Source: Panorpa germanica (taxonomy: Eukaryota > Arthropoda > Insecta > Mecoptera > Panorpidae). Taken from it: a stretch of 64,000 bases of DNA. The notes beneath the pieces were generated by a model that worked only from the letters and a program-made list of their open reading frames with translations, made no database searches and was not told where the DNA came from. Position numbers and translations under genes: made by a program. Below are positions 9,267 through 20,261 of the stretch, in pieces (the stretch's first letter is position 1; every line of letters begins with the position of its first letter). The stretch lies in NCBI GenBank assembly GCA_963678705.1, contig OY783205.1, positions 9,114,001 through 9,178,000 of the forward strand, written 5' to 3'.

Positions 9267-10186
9267 ATATAAAAAAACACAAATATGCTTTTGATATATG
9301 AGCATTTAGAATGCGAGGTTCTTTAATGGAAAAGGGTCCGGCAAAATCAATACCAACATGTAAAAATGGTCGATGGTATGTGACTCTAGCAGCTGGTAAG
9401 TCACCCATGACAGGAGTAGATGTAGTTGCTCGTAATTTTGTGCAAATAGTGCATAGTCGTAAGACTTGTCGAATTTTACTTCTGGCGGATATTATCCAGA
9501 ATTTAGATCGTAAAAGATAATGTAACGTATTGAGCCCCACATGTAAATATAGTTTCTGGTAATGTAATATTAGTAAGTTCGTTGTATGATTATGCTTTTT
9601 CAATAGATATGGGTGTTTTGCTGCAGAGGTTAACCCTGAATTTTCGAGACGTCCGCCGACAACTAATAGCCCATTGAGATCGAGACATAGAGATAGAGAG
9701 ATTAATATGGTGCGGAATTGACGACCGAGCTTGATATTTCTAATATCATCACTAAAATGATCCTGTTGTGCTAAGCGAATAATAAATATCTCTGCGGCAA
9801 GTAATTCTGTGAACGTTGGTGGACCAAAGGCGACGTTAACATCATGACCTGGCATTATTAGTGACCTAAAACGCTTACTGTAAGCTACAATACGAAGTAA
9901 TTTACAATAATTTGACTGGTTTTCCAGTAGAGTTAAAAATACATTTGACACAAGTTTGTCCGTACACAGATTTGAACTGATTTTTACTTGTTTAAGCTCA
10001 GGCAATGTTAGTTCGGTATTATGTTGTCCAACAAAGCTTATGAGGTGGGACCTTCAGCCATGACAACACAACGGAAGAATCAGTAAAGGCGTATACTTGA
10101 ATATTATTCAATTTTGGCATTAGAATGTTATGTACATGAAGAAGCAATTTTGTTAAAAAAACTGCACCCAGAAGTTCTAAAAATAT
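9267..10186 (-). pseudogene. U2: RNase H piece, H2C2 and start of integrase core, upstream of the A1 insertion
   Basis: Minus strand. RNase H first half at ~10186-10019 is open here as a 66-codon frame (ELLGAVFLTKLL, FTDSSVVLSWL). A 248-codon frame at 10005-9259 then carries the zinc-binding fold: His148, His155, Cys185, Cys188 counted from the LPELK start. The first catalytic Asp (Asp220, in GIDFAGPF) follows. Unlike A-less units, the linker codon after LPAA is Arg (AGA), not TGA. The frame runs into the A1 LTR, which cuts the core after YLCFF. Confidence 0.88.
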
Positions 10187-11489
10187 TTGTGGCCCATCGA
10201 ATAGACGAGATCTGTTCAACTCCTATATCTATACAATGAAAATACGTTGATTCTAGGAAGAACCTAGCTGACATTTGTAGTCGAGAATTTTTGTCTCGAT
10301 AAACAACTGGCATTACTTGAACGCCTTCAAGATATTTTACATTGACAGCGCCATTATTTTGCAAGGAATATTCACTAACACCTTGCTTCTCATTAGAAAT
10401 GGCATTGACAACAGGTTTATTATTCGCTAATAAAACGTTGTGGTAAGCACTACTACTTTCTGAATTATTTGCAAAGATGTCACTAGTTATCCAAGTTCTA
10501 CTTAGGGAAACAGTGTTGTCAAGTGGAAGAGAAGTGGACTTATAAAAATTACCACCAGTAGATATAACTTGCCTTTTAATATTGCCATCATTTATTTGCT
10601 TTTGAAAAGGATCCATTCCAAATACATCCACGTTAAAGTCTGAAACTGCATGTTCTTGCGGAAATAATTGGTTTGAAATTGGATGACTTATCGTTGAAAT
10701 TGGATCAACTACAGGCGGAGTATTACCACTCCAATCAACTTGTCTTTTAAATACTGCATCATATTTTGGAAAACGAACAATTAAAGGAGAAGAATCATCT
10801 TCTAAATTTGATTGAGATATATTTAAAAGATGACACTTCCTTTTTGTAAGTTTATTTTTTTCTACAATTGGAACTAATGGAGGCATATCTGAAAAACTGT
10901 CGACATTCGTGTAATTGATATCAGTTTGCATTGCATATTCTCCATCTTTTCCTTGTTCTTCAAAACAAAAATTTCCATCTACAATCAACTCTGATTGAGT
11001 CTTAGTATTTGAGACTTCGTTACATTCCAAAATATTGTCGCCAGGATCATTGTTAGCAGATTCAATTTCTCTTTCTATGTTTAGTATTTTAGTAATTTCT
11101 TTACTTTCATTTCCTAAAGATTTATCAGTATTATTTTCCATTTCAATCGTAATTGTTGACGAATTTGATTGATTCCTAATATGCGGTGAAGAAATCTCTG
11201 AACTATAGTTCAATTTAACAAAAGACTGTTCATTTTCAACTAATTTCAAACAAGTTTCGTTTTGAATTTCATCGTTTTCTTGAAGATTAGTTACATATTC
11301 TACAAGTCCTAAATCTTTGTCGTTTAATATTTCAGTATTAAAATTTCTTTTTGATTTATTACTACCAACTTTTCGAGTGGTATTCCCTTGAGCTTTCGAA
11401 TATATTTTTGAAGATTGTTGCCCGATTTTTAGATAAGGTTCACTAATACTTTCTTTCTCATTTGAATTATGTTTAATTTGAAGTATACA
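10128..11489 (-). CDS. U2: X open frame
   Basis: Fully open copy of X (X proper ~11489-10303), with the same upstream TAA and no nearby ATG. Distinguishing residues: TWITSD for TWISSD, SEYSLQ for SENSLQ, QKQINDG for QKQISDG. Most of these recur in U7, which is its duplicate 26,213 bp away. Function unknown. Confidence 0.45.
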   Translation of the reverse strand, partial: CILQIKHNSNEKESISEPYLKIGQQSSKIYSKAQGNTTRKVGSNKSKRNFNTEILNDKDLGLVEYVTNLQENDEIQNETCLKLVENEQSFVKLNYSSEISSPHIRNQSNSSTITIEMENNTDKSLGNESKEITKILNIEREIESANNDPGDNILECNEVSNTKTQSELIVDGNFCFEEQGKDGEYAMQTDINYTNVDSFSDMPPLVPIVEKNKLTKRKCHLLNISQSNLEDDSSPLIVRFPKYDAVFKRQVDWSGNTPPVVDPISTISHPISNQLFPQEHAVSDFNVDVFGMDPFQKQINDGNIKRQVISTGGNFYKSTSLPLDNTVSLSRTWITSDIFANNSESSSAYHNVLLANNKPVVNAISNEKQGVSEYSLQNNGAVNVKYLEGVQVMPVVYRDKNSRLQMSARFFLESTYFHCIDIGVEQISSIRWATNIFRTSGCSFFNKIASSCT

Positions 11490-11513
11490 TTATGCAAGAA
11501 TTTCAAAATTTAA

Positions 11514-13203
11514 TTAGATTAGCTTCGATACTGGTCGTTTATAAATGCCATGAGCGGTTTTTAATGTAACAACACGAACATGACCGTCAGGACCTGGATG
11601 AGTTTCGTGGACACGTGCCAATGGCCATTCGAATAGTGAAATATTATTATCCTTTATCCATACAGGGTCATCCAATTTTAAATTGTCAGAGACGGAGTGC
11701 CATTTGTGTCGTTGGTGTAAAGTATTGAGATATTGTCGGATCCATCTATTTGCAAAATCCTGTCTAATTTGTTTGATTAATTCCCAACGCTGTAAATGAC
11801 TTGGGTTTCTATTTAACAGAATTTCCTCAGGAGGAAGACATAATGACGAACCAATAAGAAAGTGACTAGGAGATAAGGGATGTGGATCATCTGGTGATGC
11901 AGGCAAATGTACTAAAAGGCGACTGTTCATAATTGCTTCTATTCTGGCAAAAATTGTTGTGAGTTCTTCAAATGTAAGTGGTCGTGTACCAATTACTCGT
12001 TGGAGATGATATTTGGCACTTTTAACTCCACTTTCCTAGAGTCCACAAAAATTTGGACTGTGAGGAGGGTTAAAATGCCATTTAACCCCTCTAATGAAGA
12101 CTTAATTTACACACATGTTTTGACTTCTTTTAAATATCGGTTTGCACCAATGAAAACTGCCGCAATTAGTATAAATATCAGAGCATAGGCCTCGTCGTGA
12201 TGTAAACCGATCGAATGATGCGAGAAATGAGTCAGTAGAGTTTCCAGAAGTAACTTCGAGGTAAACAGCTTTTGTGGACATACATATAAAAAAATACAAA
12301 TATGCTTTTGATATATGAGCATTTCGGATGCGAGGTTCTTTAATGAAAAAAGGTCCAGCAAAATCAATACCAACATGTAAAAATGGTCGATGGTATGTGA
12401 CTCAAGCAGCTGGTAAGTCACCCATGACAGGAGTAGATGTAGTTGCTCGTAATTTTGTGCAAATAGTGCATAGTCGTAAGACTTGTCGAATTTTACTTCT
12501 GGCGGATATTATCCAGAATTTAGATCGTAAAAGATAATGTAACGTATTGAGCCCCACATGTAAATATAGTTTCTGGTAATGTAATATTAGTAAGTTCGTT
12601 AAATGATTATGCTTTTTCAATAGATATGGGTGTTTTGCTGCAGAGGTTAACCCTGAATTTTCGAGACGTCCGCCGACAACTAATAGCCCATTGTGATTGA
12701 CACATGGACATAGAGAGAATAATATGGTGCGGAATTGACGACCGAGCTTGATATTTCTAATATCATCACTAAAATGATGCTGTTGTGCTAAGCGAATAAT
12801 AAATATCTCTGCGGCAAGTAATTCTGTGAACGTTGGTGGACCAAAGCCGACATTAACATCATGACCTGGCATTATTAGTGAAATAAAACGCTTACTGTAA
12901 GCTACAATACGAAGTAATTTACAATAATTTGACTGGTTTTCCAGTAGAGTTAAGAATACATTTGACACAAGTTTGTCCGTACACAGATTTGAACTGATTT
13001 TTACTTGTTTAAGCTCAGGCAATGTTAGTTTGGTATTATGTTGTCTAACAAATTTTATGTGGTGGGACCTTCAGCCATGACAACACAACGGAAGAATCAG
13101 TAAAGGCGTATACTTGAATATTATTCAATTTTGGCATTAGAATGTTATGTACATGAAGAAGCAATTTTTTTAAAAAAACTGCACTAAGAAGTTCTAAAAA
13201 TAT
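11514..13203 (-). pseudogene. U3: BEL/Pao pol remnant, uninterrupted by A
   Basis: RNase H half (~13203-13030), H2C2 segment 13022-12402 ending at the TGA of the A-less type, integrase core to ~12050, and DUF5641 to 11514. The second catalytic Asp is Asn here (IYTNCG), as also in U8. Substitutions private to U3/U8 include HHFSDD for DHFSDD, CPCVNHNG for CLDHNG and VGFGPP for VAFGPP. The shared frameshift and TAG are present. Confidence 0.85.
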
Positions 13204-13285
13204 TTCTGGCCCATCGAGTAGACGAGATCTGTTCGGCTCCTATATCTATACAATGAAAATACGTTGATTCTAGGAACAACCCAGC

Positions 13286-14503
13286 TCACATTTGTAGTCG
13301 AGAATTTTTGTCTCGATAAACAACTGGCATTACTTGAACGCCTTCAAGATATTTTACATTAACAGCGCCATTATTTTGCAAGGAATTTTCACTAACACCT
13401 TGCTTCTCATTAGAAATGGCATTGACAACAGGTTTATTATTCGCTAATAAAACGTTGTGGTAAGCACTACTACTTTCTGAATTATTTGCCAAGATGTCAC
13501 TACTTATCCAAGTTCTACTTAGGGAAGCAGTGTTGTCAAGTGGAAGAGAAGTGGACTTATAAAAATTACCACCAGTAGCTATAACTTGCCTTTTAATATT
13601 GCCATCATTTATTTGCTTTTGAAAAGGATCCATTCCAAATACATCTACGTTAAAGTCTAAAACTGCATGTTCTTGCGGAAATAATTGGTTTGAAATTGGA
13701 TGACTTTATCGTTGAAATTGGATCAACTACAGGCGGAGTTTTACCACTCCAATCAACTTGTCTTTTAAATACTGCATCATATTTTGGAAAACGAACAATT
13801 AAAGGAGAAGAATCATCTTCTAAATTTGATTGAGATATATTTAAAAGATGACACTTCCTTTTTGTAAGTTTATTTTTTTCTACAATTGGAACTAATGGAG
13901 GCATATCTGAAAAACTGTCGACATTCGTGTAATTGATATCAGTTTGCATTGCATATTCTCCATCTTTTCCTTGTTCTTCAAAACAAAAATTTCCATCTAC
14001 AATCAACTCAGATTGAGTCTTAGTATTTGAGACTTCGTTACATTCCAAAATATTGTCGCCAGGATCATTGTTAGCAGATTCAATTTCTCTTTCTATGTTT
14101 AGTATTTTAGTAATTTCTTTACTTTCATTTCCTAAAGATTTATTAGTATTATTTTTCATTTTAATCGTAATTGTTGACGAATTTGATTGATTTCTAATAT
14201 GCGGTGAAGAAATCTCTGAACTATAGTTCAATTTACCAAAGACTGTTCATTATCAACTAATTTCAAACAAGTTTCGTTTTGAATTTCATTGTTTTCTTGA
14301 AGATTAGTTACATTTTCTACAAGTCCTGAATCTTTGTCGTCTAATATTTCAGTATTAAGATTTCTTTTTGATTTATTACTACCAACTTTTCGAGTGGTAT
14401 TCCCTTGAGCTTTCGAATATAAGTTTGAAGATTGTTGCCCGATTTTTGGATAAGGTTCACTAATACTTTTCTTCTCATTTGAATTATGTTTAATTTAAAG
14501 TAT
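13286..14503 (-). pseudogene. U3: X, frameshifted twice
   Basis: X is broken by one extra T near 13706 (GACTTTATC for GACTTATC) and by one lost base near 14233 (ACCAAAG for ACAAAAG). This leaves open pieces 14231-13650 and 13633-13286. Both lesions recur at the matching places in U8, so they predate the block duplication. Confidence 0.75.
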
Positions 14504-14529
14504 ACATTATGCAAGAATTTCAAAATTTA

Positions 14530-16220
14530 ATTTGATTAGCTTCGATACTGGTCGGTTTTAAATGCCATGAGCGGTTTTTAATGTAACAACACGAACATGA
14601 CCGTCAGGACCTGGATGAGTTTCCTGGACACGTGTTAATGGCCATTCGAATGGTGAAATATTATTATACTTTATCCATACAAGGTCATCCAATTTTAAAT
14701 TGTCAGAGACGGAGTGCCATTTGTGTCGTTGGTGTAGAGTATTGAGATATTGTCGGATCCATCTATTTGCAAAATCCTGTCTAATTTGTTTGATTAATTC
14801 CCAACGCTGTAAATGACTTGGGTTTCTATTTAACAGAATTTCCTCAGGAGGAAGACATAATGACGAACCAATAAGAAAGTGACTAGGAGATAAGGGATGT
14901 GGATCATCTGGTGATGCAGGCAAATGTACTAAAAGGCGACTGTTCATAATTGCTTCTATTCTGGCAAAAATTGTTGTGAGTTCTTCAAATGTAAGTGGTC
15001 GTGTACCAATTACTCGTTGGAGATGATATTTGGCACTTTTAACTCCACTTTCCTAGAGTCCACAAAAATTTGGACTGTGAGGAGGGTTAAAATGCCATTT
15101 AACCCCTCTAAAGAAGACTTAATTTACACACATGTTTTGACTTCTTTTAAATATCGGTTTGCACCAATGAAAACTGCCGTAATCAGTATAAATATCAGAG
15201 CATAGGCCTCGTCGTGATGTAAACCGATCGAATGATGCGAGAAATGAGTCAGTAGAGTTTCCAGAAGTAACTTCGAGGTGAACAGCTTTTGTGGACATAC
15301 ATATAAAAAAACACAAATATGCTTTTGATATATGAGCATTTCGGATGCGAGGTTCTTTAATGAAAAAAGGTCCAGCAAAATCAATACCAACATGTAAAAA
15401 TGGTCGATGGTATGTGACTCAAGCAGCTGGTAAGTCACCCATGACAGGAGTAGATGTAGTTGCTCGTAATTTTGTGCAAATAGTGCATAGTCGTAAGACT
15501 TGTCGAATTTTACTTCTGGCGGATATTATCCAGAATTTAGATCGTAAAAGATAATGTAACGTATTGAGCCCCACATGTAAATATAGTTTCTGGTAATGTA
15601 ATATTAGTAAGTTCGTTAAATGATTATGCTTTTTCAATAGATATGGGTGTTTTGCTGCAGAGGTTAACCCTGAATTTTCGAGACGTCCGCCGACAACTAA
15701 TAGCCCATTGTGATCGAGACATAGAGATAGAGAGATTAATATGGTGCGGAATTGACGACCGAGCTTGATATTTCTAATATCATCACTAAAATGATCCTGT
15801 TGTGCTAAGCGAATAATAAATATCTCTGCGGCAAGTAATTCTGTGAACGTTGGTGGACCAAAGGCGACGTTAACATCATGACCTGGCATTATTAGTGACC
15901 TAAAACGCTTACTGTAAGCTACAATACGAAGTAATTTACAATAATTTGACTGGTTTTCCAGTAGAGTTAAAAATACATTTGACACAAGTTTGTCCGTACA
16001 CAGATTTGAACTGATTTTTACTTGTTTAAGCTCAGGCAATGTTAGTTCGGTATTATGTTGTCCAACAAAGCTTATGTGGTGGGACCTTCAGCCATGACAA
16101 CACAACGGAAGAATCAGTAAAGGCGTATACTTGAATATTATTCAATTTTGGCATTAGAATGTTATGTACATGAAGAAGCAATTTTGTTAAAAAAACTGCA
16201 CCCAGAAGTTCTAAAAATAT
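14530..16220 (-). pseudogene. U4: BEL/Pao pol remnant, uninterrupted by A
   Basis: H2C2 segment 16039-15419 (TGA type), integrase core with IYTDYG, and DUF5641. DUF5641 ends early at 14558, where GGTCGGTTTTAAATG gives a TAA after HGI instead of reading on through YKRPVSKLI. U9 has the same early stop. One residue separates the DUF5641 of U4 (LTRVQ) from that of U9 (LARVQ). Confidence 0.85.
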
Positions 16221-17511
16221 TTGTGGCCCATCGAATAGACGAGATCAGTTCAACTCCTATATTTATACAATGAAAATACGTTGATTCTAGGAAGAACCTA
16301 GCTGACATTTGTAGTCGAGAATTTTTGTCTCGATAAACAACTGGCATTACTTGAACGCCTTCAAGATATTTTACATTGACAGCGCCATTATTTTGCAAGG
16401 AATTCTCACTAACACCTTGCTTCTCATTAGAAATGGCATTGACAACAGGTTTATTATTCGCTAATAAAACGTTTGGGTAAGCACTACTTCTTTCTGAATT
16501 ATTTGCAAAGATGTCACTACTTATCCAAGTTCTACTTAGGGAAACAGTGTTGTCAAGTGGAAGAGAAGTGGACTTATAAAAATTACCACCAGTAGATATA
16601 ACTTGCCTTTTAATATTGCCATCACTTATTTGCTTTTGAAAAGGATCCATTCCAAATACATCCATGTTCGCATGTTCTTGCGGAAATAATTGGTTTGAAA
16701 TTGGATGACTTATCGTTGAAATTGGATCAACTACAGGCGGAGTATTACCACTCCAATCAACTTGTCTTTTAAATACTGCATCATATTTTGGAAAACGAAC
16801 AATTAAAGGAGAAGAATCATCTTCTAAATTTGATTGAGATATATTTAAAAGATGACACTTCCTTTTTGTAAGTTTATTTTTTTCTACAATTGGAACTAAT
16901 GGAGGCATATCTGAAAAACTGTCGACATTCGTGTAATTGATATCAGTTTGCATTGCATATTCTCCATCTTTTCCTTGTTCTTCAAAACAAAAATTTCCAT
17001 CTACAATCAACTCTGATTGAGTCTTAGTATTTGAGACTTCGTTACATTCCAAAATATTGTCGCCAGGATCATTGTTAGCAGATTCAATTTCTCTTTCTAT
17101 GTTTAGTATTTTAGTAATTTCTTTACTTTCATTTCCTAAAGATTTATCAGTATTATTTTCCATTTCAATCGTAATTGTTGACGAATTTGATTGATTCCTA
17201 ATATGCGGTGAAGAAATCTCTGAACTATAGTTCAATTTAACAAAAGACTGTTCATTTTCAACTAATTTCAAACAAGTTTCGTTTTGAATTTCATCGTTTT
17301 CTTGAAGATTAGTTACATATTCTACAAGTCCTAAATCTTTGTCGTTTAATATTTCAGTATTAAAATTTCTTTTTGATTTATTACTACCAACTTTTCGAGT
17401 GGTATTCCCTTGAGCTTTCGAATATATTTTTGAAGATTGTTGCCCGATTTTTAGATAAGGTTCACTAATACTTTCTTTCTCATTTGAATTATGTTTAATT
17501 TGAAGTATACA
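16162..17511 (-). CDS. U4: X open frame with a 12-bp deletion
   Basis: Open across the whole of X but four codons shorter (369 instead of 373 in the region from LKLVENEQ): the HAVSDFNVDVFG segment is reduced to HANMDVFG near 16665. Shared only with U9. Private changes SERSSAYPN versus SESSSAYHN. The in-frame deletion keeps the frame open, which fits either chance or a constraint on coding; two copies are too few to tell. Confidence 0.45.
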   Translation of the reverse strand, partial: CILQIKHNSNEKESISEPYLKIGQQSSKIYSKAQGNTTRKVGSNKSKRNFNTEILNDKDLGLVEYVTNLQENDEIQNETCLKLVENEQSFVKLNYSSEISSPHIRNQSNSSTITIEMENNTDKSLGNESKEITKILNIEREIESANNDPGDNILECNEVSNTKTQSELIVDGNFCFEEQGKDGEYAMQTDINYTNVDSFSDMPPLVPIVEKNKLTKRKCHLLNISQSNLEDDSSPLIVRFPKYDAVFKRQVDWSGNTPPVVDPISTISHPISNQLFPQEHANMDVFGMDPFQKQISDGNIKRQVISTGGNFYKSTSLPLDNTVSLSRTWISSDIFANNSERSSAYPNVLLANNKPVVNAISNEKQGVSENSLQNNGAVNVKYLEGVQVMPVVYRDKNSRLQMSARFFLESTYFHCINIGVELISSIRWATNIFRTSGCSFFNKIASSCT

Positions 17512-17535
17512 TTATGCAAGAATTTCAAAATTTAA

Positions 17536-18309
17536 TTAGATTAGCTTCGATACTGGTCGTTTATAAATGCCATGAGCGGTTTTTAATGTAACAACACGAA
17601 CATGACCGTCAGGACCTGGATGAGTTTCGTGGACACGTGCCAATGGCCATTCGAATAGTGAAATATTATTATCCTTTATCCATACAGGGTCATCCAATTT
17701 TAAATTGTCAGAGACGGAGTGCCATTTGTGTCGTTGGTGTAAAGTATTGAGATATTGTCGGATCCATCTATTTGCAAAATCCTGTCTAATTTGTTTGATT
17801 AATTCCCAACGCTGTAAATGATTTGGGTTTCTATTTAACAGAATTTCCTCAGGAGGAAGACATAATGACGAACCAATAAGAAAGTGACTATGAGATAAGG
17901 GATGTGGATCATCTGGTGATGCAGGCAAATGTACTAAAAGGCGACTGTTCATAATTGCTTCTATTCTGGCAAAAATTGTTGTGAGTTCTTCAAATGTAAG
18001 TGGTCGTGTACCAATTACTCGTTGGAGATGATATTTGGCCATTTTAACTCCACTTTCCTAGAGTCCACCAAAATTTGGACTGTGAGGAGGGTTAAAATGC
18101 CATTTAACCCCTCTAAGGAAGACTTAATTTGCACAAATGTTTTGACTTCTTTTAAATATCGGTTTGCACCAATGAAAACTGCCGCAATCAGTATTAATAT
18201 CAGAGCATAGGCCTCGTCGTGATGTAAACCGATCGAATGATGCGAGAAATGAGTCAGTAGAGTTTCCAGAAGTAACTTCGAGGTGAACAGCTTTTGTGGA
18301 CATACATAT
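17536..18309 (-). pseudogene. U5: integrase core C-terminal half and DUF5641, downstream of the A2 insertion
   Basis: DUF5641 is open for 168 codons (18042-17536) and ends KRPVSKLI-TAA. It is the cleanest DUF5641 type and is shared with U10 (46862) and almost with U11 (55456). It contains RPLTFEEL, the NSRLL segment, DDPHPLSHSHFLIG and the GPDGHVRVV stretch. The shared TAG before the catalytic Glu lies just upstream. Confidence 0.87.
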
Positions 18310-19165
18310 TGTTGTAAGTACGCATAAGTCGTACTTATCCTTTCTATTTTTAATATAAATGTTATTTATTTTATAAAAATTATATTATGTTATCTTTAAT
18401 TTTAGTATTAATATTGTAACAAATAATTGTTTAAAGTTAGCGCTTGTAAACATTGACTCTGGTCTGTGGATATTTATACTATTTTAATACTGGTAATACC
18501 GTATCAGTGTTGTATGATGTAAAGTTAACAAATAAATTGTTAATATACCGATCGGTATTGCTTATAGAACGCCAGTCTCATCAAAGGTCTCGTCCGAGTC
18601 TTATCCTGAGTCTCAAGTGCTCATGATTAGTTTTACTTCGTTCGTACAATAACTCTAATTGTAACATCAAGTATACTACTGTAAGCACGTTTTCACTATT
18701 AATCAAATTATAACACTAAGAATTACATTTTGTTTTATATCTGACATCTTTATTAATCTAATAAAATACTTTTGTAATTAAGTATGCAGATATAATATTA
18801 CAACGAATAAATGATATATTTTAATAAAAGTGTTTGTATTAATAGTATTTAAAAAGATACTAATTGTTCCAACGCCGTATGTCGTAACGAGGTTATACTT
18901 TAGACCGCTCAAGTATTCTCAAATTGCAACAATACTCCGTTTCAACAAGAATTCTGTTAATCATCATAAAGAGAGTTAATTCTTATCAACGTGAGTGATT
19001 CAAGAAGGTGGATGATCGTCAAACTGAAGAGCCTACTTCCAGAAACTAGCAACACGGCGTGATGTATTAGCAAGCTGAGTAATCTCCTTCTAGAACGAGC
19101 ATTAGACCTCTTTTTACAACATTAATGTCAGGTGTAACATCCGCCCTTCTAATCAACTCACAACA
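18310..19165 (+). repeat. A2 5' LTR
   Basis: 856 bp, 5'-type variants throughout. It lacks the ~15-bp expansion of A1. Minor private changes include GAGCATTAGACC and ATTAATGTCAGG near the 3' end. Confidence 0.93.
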
Positions 19166-20261
19166 AATGGTGTCAGGTGTGGTCTCGAAGAGATATTCCT
19201 ACACATAAATATCCAAGAGGTACGCCCAAAAATTTTTTTTCTATATATTCTACACCTGGATGCGGATCGATTAAATCTGGATACCACTACGCCGATCGAT
19301 TATTTCCAAAAATTGCTGAAAAGTACGACTAAAACTTCATTTCATCTGTATTTCACATAATTTTCTACAAGTATCGGCGGATGCAAAAACTACAGCCCGC
19401 TGAACCTGGAAAAAGAAATCTTTTGCCTCCCCGCGACTGGATGGATGCTTCTAGAAGACTTGGAATAATCTAAATCGATGTTAATCGTTTCCAGAGCCCC
19501 GCACACAGCTGTGTATAGATCATAATAACTGATAAGAAAATCTTTAAGTATAATTGAACAGTATCTTTTTTTTTGTATATAATTATTACTATAAATTGAT
19601 AATTATATTTTTTTAATAGCAACGTTATTAATGAAGCTATCATTTTTTTTAGTATTATATTCAGTACTTTTGAATATTTGCTATAATGTAAGTATTTTTT
19701 ATTAGCATCATTATTAACGAGGTTATAATTTTTTTTTAGTATTATATTCAGTACTTTTGAATATTTGCTATAATCTAAGTATTTTTGTAGCATCATTGTT
19801 TGTCATTGAAGCTATTAATTTTTTTTAGTATTATATTCAATACTTTTGAATATTTGCTATAACCTAAGTATTTTTGTTGCATCATTGTTTGTCATTGAAG
19901 CTATTAATTTTTTTAGTATTATATCCAGTACTTTTGAATATTTACTATAATATTTTTTTATAATTGTTTCTACAATTATACTAATTGATGTTTAATATTT
20001 TTTTAGAACAACATTTTTTTTGAACGAGAGGGAATTTTGAAAAGGAGAAGTAAAGAGCTGAAGCAGTTAGATAGCAGTCTGTTCAATCAGAGAGACTACC
20101 TTCCTGTTACAACTGCAACGTCTGAGCCCCATCGGAAATTTCCTGTGAGTTACTGTTTTCGCTAACAATTTTTCCTTGTCAGAATCCTATTTTTCGGAGA
20201 GTCGTTTATTGGTACAAAATAATCTTTAATCTGTATATTTTATAAATTTTAATTAAGTACT
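19166..20261 (+). other. A2 5' leader
   Basis: 1,096 bp: primer binding site at 19168 (TGGTGTCAGGTGTGG) and the ~88-bp tandem repeat at 19651-19959. No gene seen. Confidence 0.8.

Noticed and set aside
14341-14523. 60-codon minus-strand frame at the 5' edge of X in U3, U5, U6, U8
   Set aside because: It overlaps X in another frame and is absent or broken in the other units.
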